From Gnetum montanum (taxonomy: Eukaryota > Streptophyta > Gnetopsida > Gnetales > Gnetaceae): DNA of 64,000 bases. Location: NCBI GenBank assembly GCA_015680685.1, contig MNCI01009291.1, forward strand, positions 4,940 to 68,939, read 5' to 3'. Each line of letters begins with the position of its first letter. Positions within the stretch are counted from its first letter, which is position 1. The position numbers were made by a program, and so were the translations under genes. A model generated the notes under the pieces. It did not search any database. It was not told the DNA's origin and worked only from the letters and a program-made list of their open reading frames with translations. Shown here piece after piece: positions 48,270 to 57,316 of the stretch.

Positions 48270-51120
48270 TCAGCATAGGTGGCCGTCTCCCCCATGACTT
48301 AATTGAAAGGGAGAGATCCGAAATAGTGAGTGCGTATTTGAATTTTTTAGAAGTGTCCAACTTCTCCCAATTGATGTTTTTAGATTAATGGTTGGAAGTT
48401 GGCAATGCTCATACTCCAATGTATCTATGCTTTCATTGTGGTTGCAAGTTGTTTCCCCAGTTAGTTCCATGCATGTTGGTAAGTTGCTCTCTGGATCAGC
48501 TATCAACCACTGGGTGTTTCTTTGTTGTGTGGTTGCTACATACAGGCACTTTTGTATGTTGGTTTCTTGGGCACGCCGGTTGCATGCAAGAAGTGTTGAA
48601 CATTCTTGTACGTCATCACCCTCTGTGTCACTGTATGTGATGCATGGAACCTTCTTCTTCTCGATCTTTCCATAAGTTTTTTCCTTAGATATTTCCAGGG
48701 AAAGATCATAGATTCCTAGGCATGTGTTTATGGTACTTATCCATGCCCTCCCCATTATAATTGGGAATTCCCCTTTGTTATTGTTGACTTCTATTTCTAG
48801 GAAAGCAGTTGGGTATGACCAACCACACATAGTGGTAACGACATCCTCCACAAGTCCCAAGGGGATAGTGATGGATTGGTCAGCCAGCTCTAATTGAATA
48901 TTTCTCTCCTTTAGTGGAGGCAGGTTCTAGGATTTATACATTTCTCGTGATATTAAGTTGACTCTGGAACCTAAGTCTAGAAGAGCTTTACGAGGTTCAT
49001 TCCCAGCGACTTGGAGGTAGATTAAGGGACTTCCGGGGTCAGAGAATTTCTTGGGAAGGTGGCCCACCTTTATCCCATCAATGACAGTATGTGTTAACAT
49101 AACCGTGTATGTTGAGCTCTGTTGTTGGTTTGAAGGGAGCTCCGAAGCCTTACTTGATGGAGGAGTGGTCATAGGCTCAATCGCTTGTGGTTGCGAGAGC
49201 TTGTTTGGACTATTCGTTCTAAAGAAAGGTCTTCTCTTTGTATGGTTGTTAGAACTAGTAGTGGGTTGAAGGTTTACAGCTCTCATAGCATTACGTTGCT
49301 GCGGTTGAGTGGTGAGTTCCCCTTGCATTGTTGGAGCAGGTGGTAGTGGAACTATCGGTGTAAGAGATGCGGATGGATTTGGAGGATGGTATGCATGTGG
49401 AGTATCTCTTCCAAGAGAGGGAGTCTTAAAATACTCCCGAACTTGGTAGTGCCATTGTGGGGTCATGTGACTGACAGAGTTACTTGGAGAAACCGGCTGC
49501 TGCACGTAATAGCCATATGGATCTGGTTGCTAGTAAGGGTATTATTGCTTAGGCGATGGCATCCCTCATGACTGTGGGTATTGCCACTGCTGGTGTTACT
49601 CGATAGGTTGTGGTAGAGTTCCACTTGGATAATACATTAAGGGTTGGTGGAACTTCCTTGGGTTACCTTGGGGATAAGGTAACCTTCGGGGTTCTTGTCG
49701 TTTGTTAAGTCTTGGGTTGAGTGCATACACCCCAGACTCTTGCAGATGTGAGATTATTGCACAACATCCCTTAAGATGGTCATACTGGCATATTTCACAT
49801 CCACCGTCATCATCTGTATTGGAATCCACAACCTCATTGGTGATAGTCATTTTTCCCTTACCCTTGTTACGTGCATGGTCTGAATCTCTCCTCTTTTTCT
49901 TATCATGGTCACTACTTCGCTCCTTAGACTCCCCTACAATTTTTAAAACGATTTGGAATCTACTATCTAAGGAGTCCCACATTTGATCTACCTTAGCCGA
50001 CACTTCAGTTGTTAACTTTTGAAGCGGCAAGGTTTTTCTATTCACCAACTTTTCGAGTGGTGACTCATCCTCTTCCTCACAGAATCTTACTCTCATCTTT
50101 CGAAGGGAAGGATCGTGGTTATACTCTTCCATGCTTTCTCTTTTCCGTAGCTCCCTTTCTTCCTTAGCTACTTGCTCCAACAATCTATGAACTTCATGGG
50201 ACCTAAGTTTTGATAATCTCCCTTGGGCATATGTTCCAAGGGTTCTCCTGGTTTCATGTCTTAGCCCATCTACGAGATGGCCGAGTTGATCCCATTGTGC
50301 ATAACCATGGCCCAAACAATGATGTAACAATGCATAATATTGGCTCGTGGTAGCATCCAAGGGTTTGTGATTACCCTACTTCCATCCTTAGATCTGTGTA
50401 CGCAAGTTGGACACTCTGGAGTATGTTTGATATTTATCATCAAACAGTTCCAGCATCGTACTCCATCGTCTAATGGATTTCGGTTCTAAGGACTGGTACC
50501 AACTTTCTGCTTCTTTTATGAGTGTCCTAGGAAACAACTTTAACTTCTACCACTCGTTTTCCATATTCTGCAAGGCATAGGCATCGTGAAATTCCTGTAA
50601 GTGGTTTTGTGGATCAGCATTGTATCCCCCCTCAAATTGTAGGATATTATTCATGTCTAATCTCTTAATCCAGCTATCTTTCTGATGCCTTGTAGGTATT
50701 CTAACAGCCTCCGTAATGTCTAACATACTTTGGGTTGCTAGTAGGGGTTCTTTGTTGTCAATTCTCTCATGGTGTCTATGATGTCTACGTGGTTCCCTAC
50801 TTTCCCTTCTATGCCTTGACTCTCTAGAATGCCCTCGTCCTCGCTCTCAACTCTCTCGTCGAGGGTTCTCATTATGCTTACCCTTATCCTCATGGTTGGG
50901 CTCTTTGTGATTGTGTCCTGATGTAGAAGGAGAGGATGAATGATGCAATGAAGGTGAAGAAGAAGAGGAACCATCACCATGACAATGTGTCTTACCTTCT
51001 CTTCGGTGACTACAGCCCCAATCATGATGATGATCAAACTTCCCACCCTTGTCATGTGTTTGTGTTCCCTTATTAAACACTTGGTGTTCATGGGGATCAG
51101 AACCAGGGTTATGAATCATG
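48270..51120 (-). pseudogene. E4 gag-protease fused to the end of pol
   Basis: From 50360 to 48270 the reading frame stays the same. It is interrupted by a few stops (49596-49598, three near 49540-49575, and 48927-48929) that look like single transitions of Gln, Trp or Arg codons. Parts in order: His/Ser-rich N-terminal sequence (51119-50847, other frame); gag domain with GHGYAQWDQLGHLVDGLRHE; zinc knuckle CEICQYDHLKGCC (CX2CX3HX4C); Pro/Gln tail (49505 on); protease KALLDLGSRVNLISREMY (about 48980) and GEFPIIMGRAWIST. The frame then runs through a deletion junction (about 48335-48380) into RISPFQLSHGGDGHLC, which belongs to the end of pol. RT to integrase are absent. Confidence 0.85.
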
Positions 51121-51337
51121 GAGTGTAGGTTCTAATACCCCACCTCCTCACCATCGTTAGGAGGGGGAACATCGTTTTGTGGAAAACATATTGAAATAGG
51201 TTCACCACCCTTAATTTCGTTTATGATGGGTGAACTGTTATGGGGTCCCTTGCCCTTCAACGATGTATGGTAACTCTCCTGCCACGAGTCCCATTGATGT
51301 TGCGCTTCTGTGGGATGGTACTCCCTTGCATTGTAAT

Positions 51338-52103
51338 NNNNNNNNNNNNNNNNNNNNNNNNNNNNNNNNNNNNNNNNNNNNNNNNNNNNNNNNNNNNNNN
51401 NNNNNNNNNNNNNNNNNNNNNNNNNNNNNNNNNNNNNNNNNNNNNNNNNNNNNNNNNNNNNNNNNNNNNNNNNNNNNNNNNNNNNNNNNNNNNNNNNNNN
51501 NNNNNNNNNNNNNNNNNNNNNNNNNNNNNNNNNNNNNNNNNNNNNNNNNNNNNNNNNNNNNNNNNNNNNNNNNNNNNNNNNNNNNNNNNNNNNNNNNNNN
51601 NNNNNNNNNNNNNNNNNNNNNNNNNNNNNNNNNNNNNNNNNNNNNNNNNNNNNNNNNNNNNNNNNNNNNNNNNNNNNNNNNNNNNNNNNNNNNNNNNNNN
51701 NNNNNNNNNNNNNNNNNNNNNNNNNNNNNNNNNNNNNNNNNNNNNNNNNNNNNNNNNNNNNNNNNNNNNNNNNNNNNNNNNNNNNNNNNNNNNNNNNNNN
51801 NNNNNNNNNNNNNNNNNNNNNNNNNNNNNNNNNNNNNNNNNNNNNNNNNNNNNNNNNNNNNNNNNNNNNNNNNNNNNNNNNNNNNNNNNNNNNNNNNNNN
51901 NNNNNNNNNNNNNNNNNNNNNNNNNNNNNNNNNNNNNNNNNNNNNNNNNNNNNNNNNNNNNNNNNNNNNNNNNNNNNNNNNNNNNNNNNNNNNNNNNNNN
52001 NNNNNNNNNNNNNNNNNNNNNNNNNNNNNNNNNNNNNNNNNNNNNNNNNNNNNNNNNNNNNNNNNNNNNNNNNNNNNNNNNNNNNNNNNNNNNNNNNNNN
52101 NNN
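51338..52103. other. Assembly gap (766 N)
   Basis: Hides the E4 primer-binding site, leader and about 200 bp of its 5' LTR, judged from the 807-bp length of the other LTR. Near-identity of the two LTRs probably caused the gap. Confidence 1.
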
Positions 52104-52705
52104 TTTTTATCACCTATGCTAAGAGGGAAAAGGGTGAAGAGACTAAGTAACTAACTTTTGCTAACTAAGCTCTAATTATCCTAGCATCAGTATCCATTCC
52201 CACTTGCTGTTCACGCCCTGAAATGATGCAATGCTACTAGGATTACCAAACGCTATTCGTTACTGGGATTACCAAGCGTAACGCATGTGCTCGAAGCGGT
52301 CATACTGAATGCACTTAACTATGAGAGTTAAGGGTTGAGAGAGATTAAGTCCTTAAGAAAGAATTTAAACATTTAACAATAATTAAAGTCCTATTTAGCT
52401 TAGTCCATATGCTACAAGGTTTATCCAAAATTTCATCTTTATTTCCATACACAATTGTGTGCTCAGGTACAGAATTGCTCAAATAAACATTCGTTTACTT
52501 TATGACTCCTACTGCAGGCACATGAAAATTATTCTATCTCTGGAATGGAAAAATGGCAATAGTTTGGCTAAGGTCTAGATCTAGATGGAGAAACAAGGGA
52601 GAGCTACCTCTTATTTATAGAACTGGCAACGGGCTGCGATATCATGTACGTAATATCGCAGCTTCTGACGCGATATCATGGCCCATGCGATGTCGCATCC
52701 CATCA
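52104..52705 (-). repeat. E4 5' LTR (visible part)
   Basis: Matches 45720-46322 almost base for base. Differences concentrate around 52620-52680, mostly C/T and G/A. Ends CATCCCATCA next to target duplication CATAC. Confidence 0.9.
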
Positions 52706-52710
52706 CATAC

Positions 52711-52950
52711 AATTACAATCATCACACTATGGGCATCCACTGGGGGAAAGGGTTGAGAAGAACTAAAAATGAACTAACTTCTCTGTACTAACTGAAAACT
52801 AACTGACTCCTTTCCATGCGTCCACATGTGTATTTATAGGCTAACACAAGAGTCACGATATCGTGTATCTAATATCGTTATTTGGGTCGCGATATCGTGT
52901 ACCCGATATCACGGGTCTAATATTGAAGCCAAATGAATCATGATTCATCA
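52711..52950 (-). repeat. E3 5' LTR, 5' part
   Basis: Continues 44887-45515 after E4 and matches 37640-37869 ('acaattacaatcatcacact', 'gatatcgtgtacccgatatc'). On the minus strand it starts TGATGAATCATG. Confidence 0.85.
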
Positions 52951-53392
52951 CATACCCAATGGTAAAGCACTTGGTAATCTAGCAATGTTAATGCATGTTT
53001 AGGATGTGTACAGTGAATTAGGAATAGATACTCTATGATAGGCTAGATTAGATCAAATTTACTTTCTACAGATAGACTAGTAGTAACACACTTGATTTGG
53101 AAGCTCTAAATCATGGGTTTGATTCCAGTGGACAATGCTAAGTTATATACAATCCTAATTGGGCTATATATATTGGGGTGTATTTATGTTTACTTATTTT
53201 GGGTTTCAACATCCCATACTTAACCATACAACTTGAGCCCACACAAGTGTGATTGGGAAGACAATTATCAACATCTTAACACTTGGTTATCTAAGACATC
53301 TATCTAGTCCTAAGTCTATAGAATTCAACCAGATTATGTGTGAACACTTGTGATTCATATAGTTGGACAAAGGATTACCCTATTGCTCATCA
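52951..53392 (+). repeat. E0 3' LTR, right part
   Basis: Resumes the LTR broken at 37014 with 'cacttggtaatctagcaatg' and ends TTGCTCATCA at 53392. It includes 'acttaaccatacaacttgag' near 53218. A stretch near 53060-53205 is not LTR-like and may be a SINE. Confidence 0.75.
53060..53205 (+). repeat. SINE-like relic in E0 LTR
   Basis: 'gactagtagtaacacac' resembles a degenerate Pol III A box and 'gggtttgattccagtgg' a B box. The following 'tatttatgtttacttattttgggtttc' is shared in outline with relics near 53770 and 55460. The other LTRs lack it. Confidence 0.4.
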
Positions 53393-54126
53393 AAAGTTTT
53401 ATGTAAAATATCTACTAGCTAAGAAAAAAGATGATTTCTAGATGAATCATGGATTATCACCTAAAGCCACCATGGTCATCCTACCAAGTAGGATCCCAAG
53501 AGGACTAGTAGATGAGCAAAAGCCTAATCTCTTTGAGTGATTATGTCCAATCTTAAACCTGAGGTTTTGACTTGAGAAACGAGCACCTTACCATCACTCC
53601 AAATGATAATCCCCTAAGAAAGATGATTTCTATAAATAACCAAATATTTGTAACAATGAGATGTTAACCTAGTGGTATAGGTCTTGGCTTAGTATTCCCA
53701 TACGACAAGTTCAATTCTACTACGTAGCACCAACTTATATACTTCTACAAATCTTGAAATGTACTTGTGTTTCAATTATTTCAGGCTCCACCCTCCTCCT
53801 CCAACAAAGTAAAGTGAGAAAATGTTTTAATAAAAAAACCTCTTGAATATATTTTCATATAATGAAATCAAAGTTTTTTACTTATTAAATAGTGAAAATT
53901 TTGTGTGACCACCTCAGATTGTTTTCTTAACTAGTTTAGCTATATATTTATGATATATATATATATTATTTGGCCAAGAGAATCTTTTACATTTTTTTAA
54001 TTTATAAAATTTTAAATTATTTTACTTAGAATTGATTTTCACATTAAAAACAAAAACCAAAATCAATGTACGTCATCCAAAATAATAATTTCATGAAAAA
54101 GTTAGCTCTTAGCCAAGCATCATGAC
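53393..54126 (+). other. Old non-coding DNA right of E0
   Basis: No gene is seen. It contains two copies of 'aagatgatttcta' (about 53430 and 53620), a SINE-like relic at 53655-53812 and TA-rich tracts near 53950-53970. It ends at target site ATGAC of the solo LTR. Confidence 0.5.
53655..53812 (+). repeat. tRNA-derived SINE relic
   Basis: 'taacctagtggtatagg' matches an A box and 'caagttcaattctac' a B box about 45 bases later. The tail 'gtgtttcaattatttcaggc' and the pyrimidine-rich end match the copy at 55390-55495. Confidence 0.55.
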
Positions 54127-55069
54127 TAATGAAACACTATATGTTGGGTTACTTCGTCAAGGCATCCTTATCAATGAAGCCTCGTCGATGCATCCTCATC
54201 AACGCATCTTAGATATGTTGGTGCATATACATCGATGAGGATGCATTAATGCATCCTTGTCAATGCATCTTAGATGCATTAGCACATATGCATCAACACT
54301 CTGTCATCTAAAATCTATAAATATGGGAGCACCCATCACGTATTTGCCACCATTCAATCAATAGTATAACTAGACTCTTACCATTTTCTCCCATAATCTT
54401 AGCAAACAATCAATAAGTGCCCACAATGTGGATTTGAGTCAATTGTATGGCGTTTTATTTGAGTGGTATTCTACCTAGACATATTCCATGAATGACAATA
54501 AGATCAAAATTGATTCATATTCATTGCAATACTTTGACTTAGAATAGATTTACTTTCAATGCAATTTACTTTCTATGTACTTAGTTAATAATTATATTTT
54601 CATGCATGTTAATCAATCGGTGAAATGAGCATGACCAGTTTTGAGTGTAAACACATATTCACTTGGTAATCCCAATAGCGTTATTACTTGGTTTGCCCAG
54701 TAGCATAATACTTGGTAATCCCAACAGTGGGTACATGAGTTCATGACGTGTACAACAAGCTAGGAATAAACACTCATAGCCCTTAAGATAGTTTAAATTT
54801 AATTTTATTATTAATTAGATTAAATAATTAATTTTTGCATTATTATTCAATTAGTTTAAGGGTTCCACAACATCAATAATCATATGCCTCACTTTGGATT
54901 AAACCATATGTGATAAAACTACCACTAATCCAAGTGAGAAGACAATGACCTGCAATCAATGCTTAACGATATGGATACCACACTAGTATCATCCATAGAA
55001 TTTGACTGAATCACATGTGAATACTTGTGATTCGTATGGTTGGGCGTAGGGGATACCCATCGCTCAGCA
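54127..55069 (+). repeat. Solo LTR of the Athila-like family
   Basis: Starts TAATGAAACAC (a TGATGAAAC start with one G-to-A change) and ends CGCTCAGCA. The perfect 5-bp duplication ATGAC is at 54122-54126 and 55070-55074. It contains the TATA-like 'tctataaatatggg' near 54312, 'cttggtaatcccaacag' near 54712 and 'gtgattcgtatggttgggcg' near 55027. No internal element sequence is present, so it arose by recombination between two LTRs. Confidence 0.85.
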
Positions 55070-55248
55070 ATGACGATAACTATTTATTTACATTAGCAAA
55101 GTCCAACTAGCTAGTAACTAGCCCTCACCATTATAACAATTAAATTATTAATTATTTTACCATAACTGAAGAGGAATCTCTTAGATGGGTGTGGTAATTG
55201 GTCTCTTGACCAAAATTGAATGTTTCTAACATTTTTTTTCATGATACT

Positions 55249-55292
55249 TATATATATATACACACACACATTACTTATATATATATATATAT
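55249..55292. repeat. TA/CA microsatellite
   Basis: TA units, then CACACACACA, then TA units again. Confidence 0.9.
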
Positions 55293-55389
55293 TCCCTCTT
55301 TCTTTTCTTTTGTTTTGTTATTCTTATAATTATATGGGCCCAATAAAATGTGACTTAAAAATGCAAACTCCAAGGCTTTACTAACAATA

Positions 55390-55495
55390 AAGTATTGGCC
55401 TAGTGGTAAGACTCTTTGATTGTGGTAAGCAATGAGTTATAAATCTTGAAGTATACTTATATTACAATTATTTTGGGGTTTCCCTCCCCTAAGCA
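55390..55495 (+). repeat. tRNA-derived SINE relic
   Basis: 'ggcctagtggtaagactc' is A-box-like. The B-box-equivalent position ('gagttataaatcttg') is decayed. The tail 'ttacaattattttggggttt' matches the relic at 53655-53812. Confidence 0.5.
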
Positions 55496-55532
55496 ATCAC
55501 ATGGTTCCTAAACTCTAATTTATCTTGAGTCA

Positions 55533-56321
55533 AGGGTCGAGTTTAACACTTTGTATGGGGAGTCAGCTGCAATGAAACATTGCCTTGTTCAGATTTACTC
55601 TTTCCTCCACGGTCACTGGCACCTGGATGTTACAGTGCAAAGCCTTTTTCATGGCCTTCAATGGCTTAATGGGGTTAAACTCTTTCCCTATCGGCCATCT
55701 GTTCCCTTTCATCTCATGCACGACCCATCTGCAGTCATTCAACGTTGCAATAAATATTGGCACAAACAAGAGTCAGAAACATTTTGGATCCCTCTCTTCC
55801 AACTTATTTGGAAACTTCCGACCCTCCCCAAAATTAAGCAGTTCCTTTGGTGTCTTCTCCACCATGGTCTTCCTATCGGAAAACGTCTAGAATATCTTGG
55901 GATTCCTAATCCCACTTGCCCTCTATGTGGTGGACTAGATGACTTTGTCCATGTGTTTTGGCAATGTCCCTTTGCTCAACATGTGTGGCAGTGGACTTCT
56001 AAAGCTTTTCCATCCTACAAGCTATCTCAAGAGGATGCCATATTCGGATTCTTGAACATTACTTCTACTAATCTTAATTTTCTGTGGAAAGTTATTAGAC
56101 CTATTATTTTATATTATATTTGGAAGCGAAGATGCAATGTTCTATTTCAAAAGACAGAGTATTCTAACAAATGTTTGCTTACCAGGTTGGAGATGTTGCA
56201 AATCTTTCGCCTCACCTATTTTCAACTCACATCTCAAGCATCCAAGTTCAATCTGGACAGTCATCAATTGGTTCATCTCCTGCAGCTATGGGAAAGACCT
56301 ATGTGTTTTAGTTACACTTAG
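55533..56321 (+). pseudogene. LINE ORF2 C-terminal fragment with zinc-binding RT-associated domain
   Basis: The frame is open from the first base of the insertion to TAG at 56319-56321 (about 262 codons). The zf-RVT-like domain is recognised by KIKQFLWCLLHHGLPIGKRL, then CPLCGGLDDFVHVFWQCPFA with its Cys-x2-Cys...His...Cys pattern, then HVWQW. A helical, Trp/Leu-rich tail follows (LWKVIRPIILYYIWKRRCNV). RT and endonuclease domains are absent through 5' truncation, and the first in-frame ATG is about 24 residues in, so independent expression is doubtful. No internal stops. Confidence 0.8.
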
Positions 56322-56512
56322 CATCTAATTCTATGTCATTCTATTTTGTAAAAAGCTAGACTGTGCGAACATTTGGTTGTGTCCCAACTTGGGGTACCTC
56401 CTCTAATACCCGAGTGTCATTCACGATGCTCTCAGTTTTCCCCTTCCCTTAACCCTATGACTTATTCAAGTTGTTGTAATTGATGCTCCTTTAATTCCCC
56501 CCCCCCCCCCCC
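55533..56512 (+). mobile_element. 5'-truncated LINE with 16-bp target duplication and poly(C) end
   Basis: AATTTATCTTGAGTCA occurs perfectly at 55517-55532 and at 56513-56528. Between them lies the C-terminal part of a LINE-type polyprotein in one open frame, a 175-bp 3' untranslated part and 16 consecutive C (56497-56512) directly before the second repeat. Long target duplications and 5' truncation are hallmarks of target-primed reverse transcription. A poly(A) or simple A-rich tail would be expected, so the C-run is odd. The open frame implies a fairly young insertion. Confidence 0.8.
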
Positions 56513-56528
56513 AATTTATCTTGAGTCA

Positions 56529-56842
56529 TGCTCGGCAAATCTGTTTCAGAACAAATCTTTATAAAAAAAAATGAAAATAAAAATATCACTTAGATGCTTA
56601 ATGCCCCGCTGGGGTGTGCTTTATTATTATTGAATTGAGACGCCCTCCATCCTGCTTGCTTTACAAATCAAGAACGCTGACAACCCAAATTGGGACCAAC
56701 AAATTCCACCCTCACCACAGAAAAAAATCAGATGGAGCTTACCAGCAAAAGGTATTATTTCTTGGTTAACACCGGGGAGGAAAAATCAATACATAACAAT
56801 AAATTATGTCGTGTAAGAGTCATAGAACCAAAGAAACAGAGG
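56529..56842. other. Downstream region of the SAUR gene
   Basis: Intergenic DNA between the LINE insertion and the SAUR stop codon. It includes an A-rich stretch near 56560-56580. It presumably holds the SAUR 3' UTR (minus strand); no other gene is seen. Confidence 0.5.
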
Positions 56843-57253
56843 CTATTCCACTACCGTTTGAACATGCAGAGAAGAAAACGATGGACGTAGATAGTACTGT
56901 CTGAGGAGATCTCTGATTCTAGGGCTGGAACAAGATGCAGAATTGTTGGTGGATGAAAGTGCCCTCAGAACCCTCTCAAAAACAGAGACCTCACATTGGA
57001 TTCTAAGGGCACCCACATGGGAGTAGCCCATCTCTGCAGCAGAGGTATCAAGCAGATCACAGAACAATGGATGATTTAGCTGCTTCACATCCACCAAGAA
57101 CTTCACTCCTTCCTTGCCTACATAGACAGGCACAAATCCTTCGGGACCCAGATCAGCAGCAGCAGTTTTTTCTCCATTCTCCTTTCTGATCAGCACCTTC
57201 AATAAATTGCTGGACTTCCTCAGCTTCTGCAAGTTCCTTCCCAATCTTGTCAT
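56843..57253 (-). CDS. SAUR-like auxin-responsive protein, 136 aa
   Basis: A single-exon gene, as is usual for SAURs. The start is taken at 57253 (MTRLGRNLQKLRKSSNLLKV). The frame is open 52 codons further up, but that part is Cys-rich, unlike the family, and covers a TATA-like box. The conserved auxin-inducible core occupies residues about 38-98: EGFVPVYVG, FLVDVKQLNHPLFCDLL, AAEMGYSHVGALRIQCEVSV and FERVLRAL. The C-terminal tail (residues 100-136, Ser-rich then DLLRQYYLRPSF) is variable in the family. Plant SAURs typically inhibit PP2C-D phosphatases and promote cell expansion; that is family knowledge, not visible here. No frameshift or stop, so probably functional. Flanked by a LINE downstream and 2.5 kb of non-repetitive DNA upstream. 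Confidence 0.92.
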   Translation of the reverse strand: MTRLGRNLQKLRKSSNLLKVLIRKENGEKTAAADLGPEGFVPVYVGKEGVKFLVDVKQLNHPLFCDLLDTSAAEMGYSHVGALRIQCEVSVFERVLRALSSTNNSASCSSPRIRDLLRQYYLRPSFSSLHVQTVVE

Positions 57254-57308
57254 GGCGAATTTCTGAGATAAGCAGCTTCGACAAGGATTGCCAGGTGCTC
57301 CAGCACAG

Positions 57309-57316
57309 TTTATATG
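57309..57316 (-). promoter_or_regulatory. TATA-like box of the SAUR gene
   Basis: The minus strand reads GCATATAAAC about 56 bases before the chosen ATG. A transcript starting roughly 30 bases downstream would leave a short leader and exclude the longer upstream start. Confidence 0.5.

Larger units (their letters stand above)
45516..52705 (-). mobile_element. E4: youngest element, gag-protease only, inside the E3 LTR
   Basis: E4 is bounded by CATAC target duplications (45511-45515 and 52706-52710, perfect). Its LTRs are 45516-46322 and, partly hidden by Ns, up to 52705. They differ at few positions over the roughly 600 comparable bases, mostly transitions near the U3 end. It holds gag-protease (51120-48270), then the end-of-pol words at 48320-48245, then 3' noncoding DNA and a polypurine tract. 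RT, RNase H and integrase are deleted. It must have been copied using another element's enzymes, unless the deletion came after insertion. Confidence 0.9.
37015..52950 (-). mobile_element. E3: pol-less Athila-like element inside the E0 3' LTR
   Basis: Reading on the minus strand: 5' LTR (52950-52711 then 45515-44887, split by E4), a shortened primer-binding site, gag (about 44770-42734), 3' noncoding DNA (about 42730-40820), extra 3' ORF (40819-38050), polypurine tract and 3' LTR (37869-37015). Protease to integrase are missing, with gag passing directly into the region that normally follows pol. Flanks are GATAT and CATAC, three of five matching, so the target duplication is weak, but removing E3 rejoins a normal LTR. 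Confidence 0.8.
1885..53392 (+). mobile_element. E0: oldest Athila-like element, host of all nested insertions
   Basis: E0 consists of a truncated gag end, protease, RT, RNase H and integrase (1885-5960), 3' noncoding DNA (5961-7130, resuming 21096-22380), the extra 3' ORF (22380-25932, resuming 35960-36370), a polypurine tract and a 3' LTR (36561-37014, resuming 52951-53392). The interruptions are E2, E1 and E3. The order of segments after removing the insertions matches E2 and E1, which is the evidence that they are one element. The 5' LTR and most of gag are not seen, so the element is truncated or rearranged at its left end. Confidence 0.75.
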
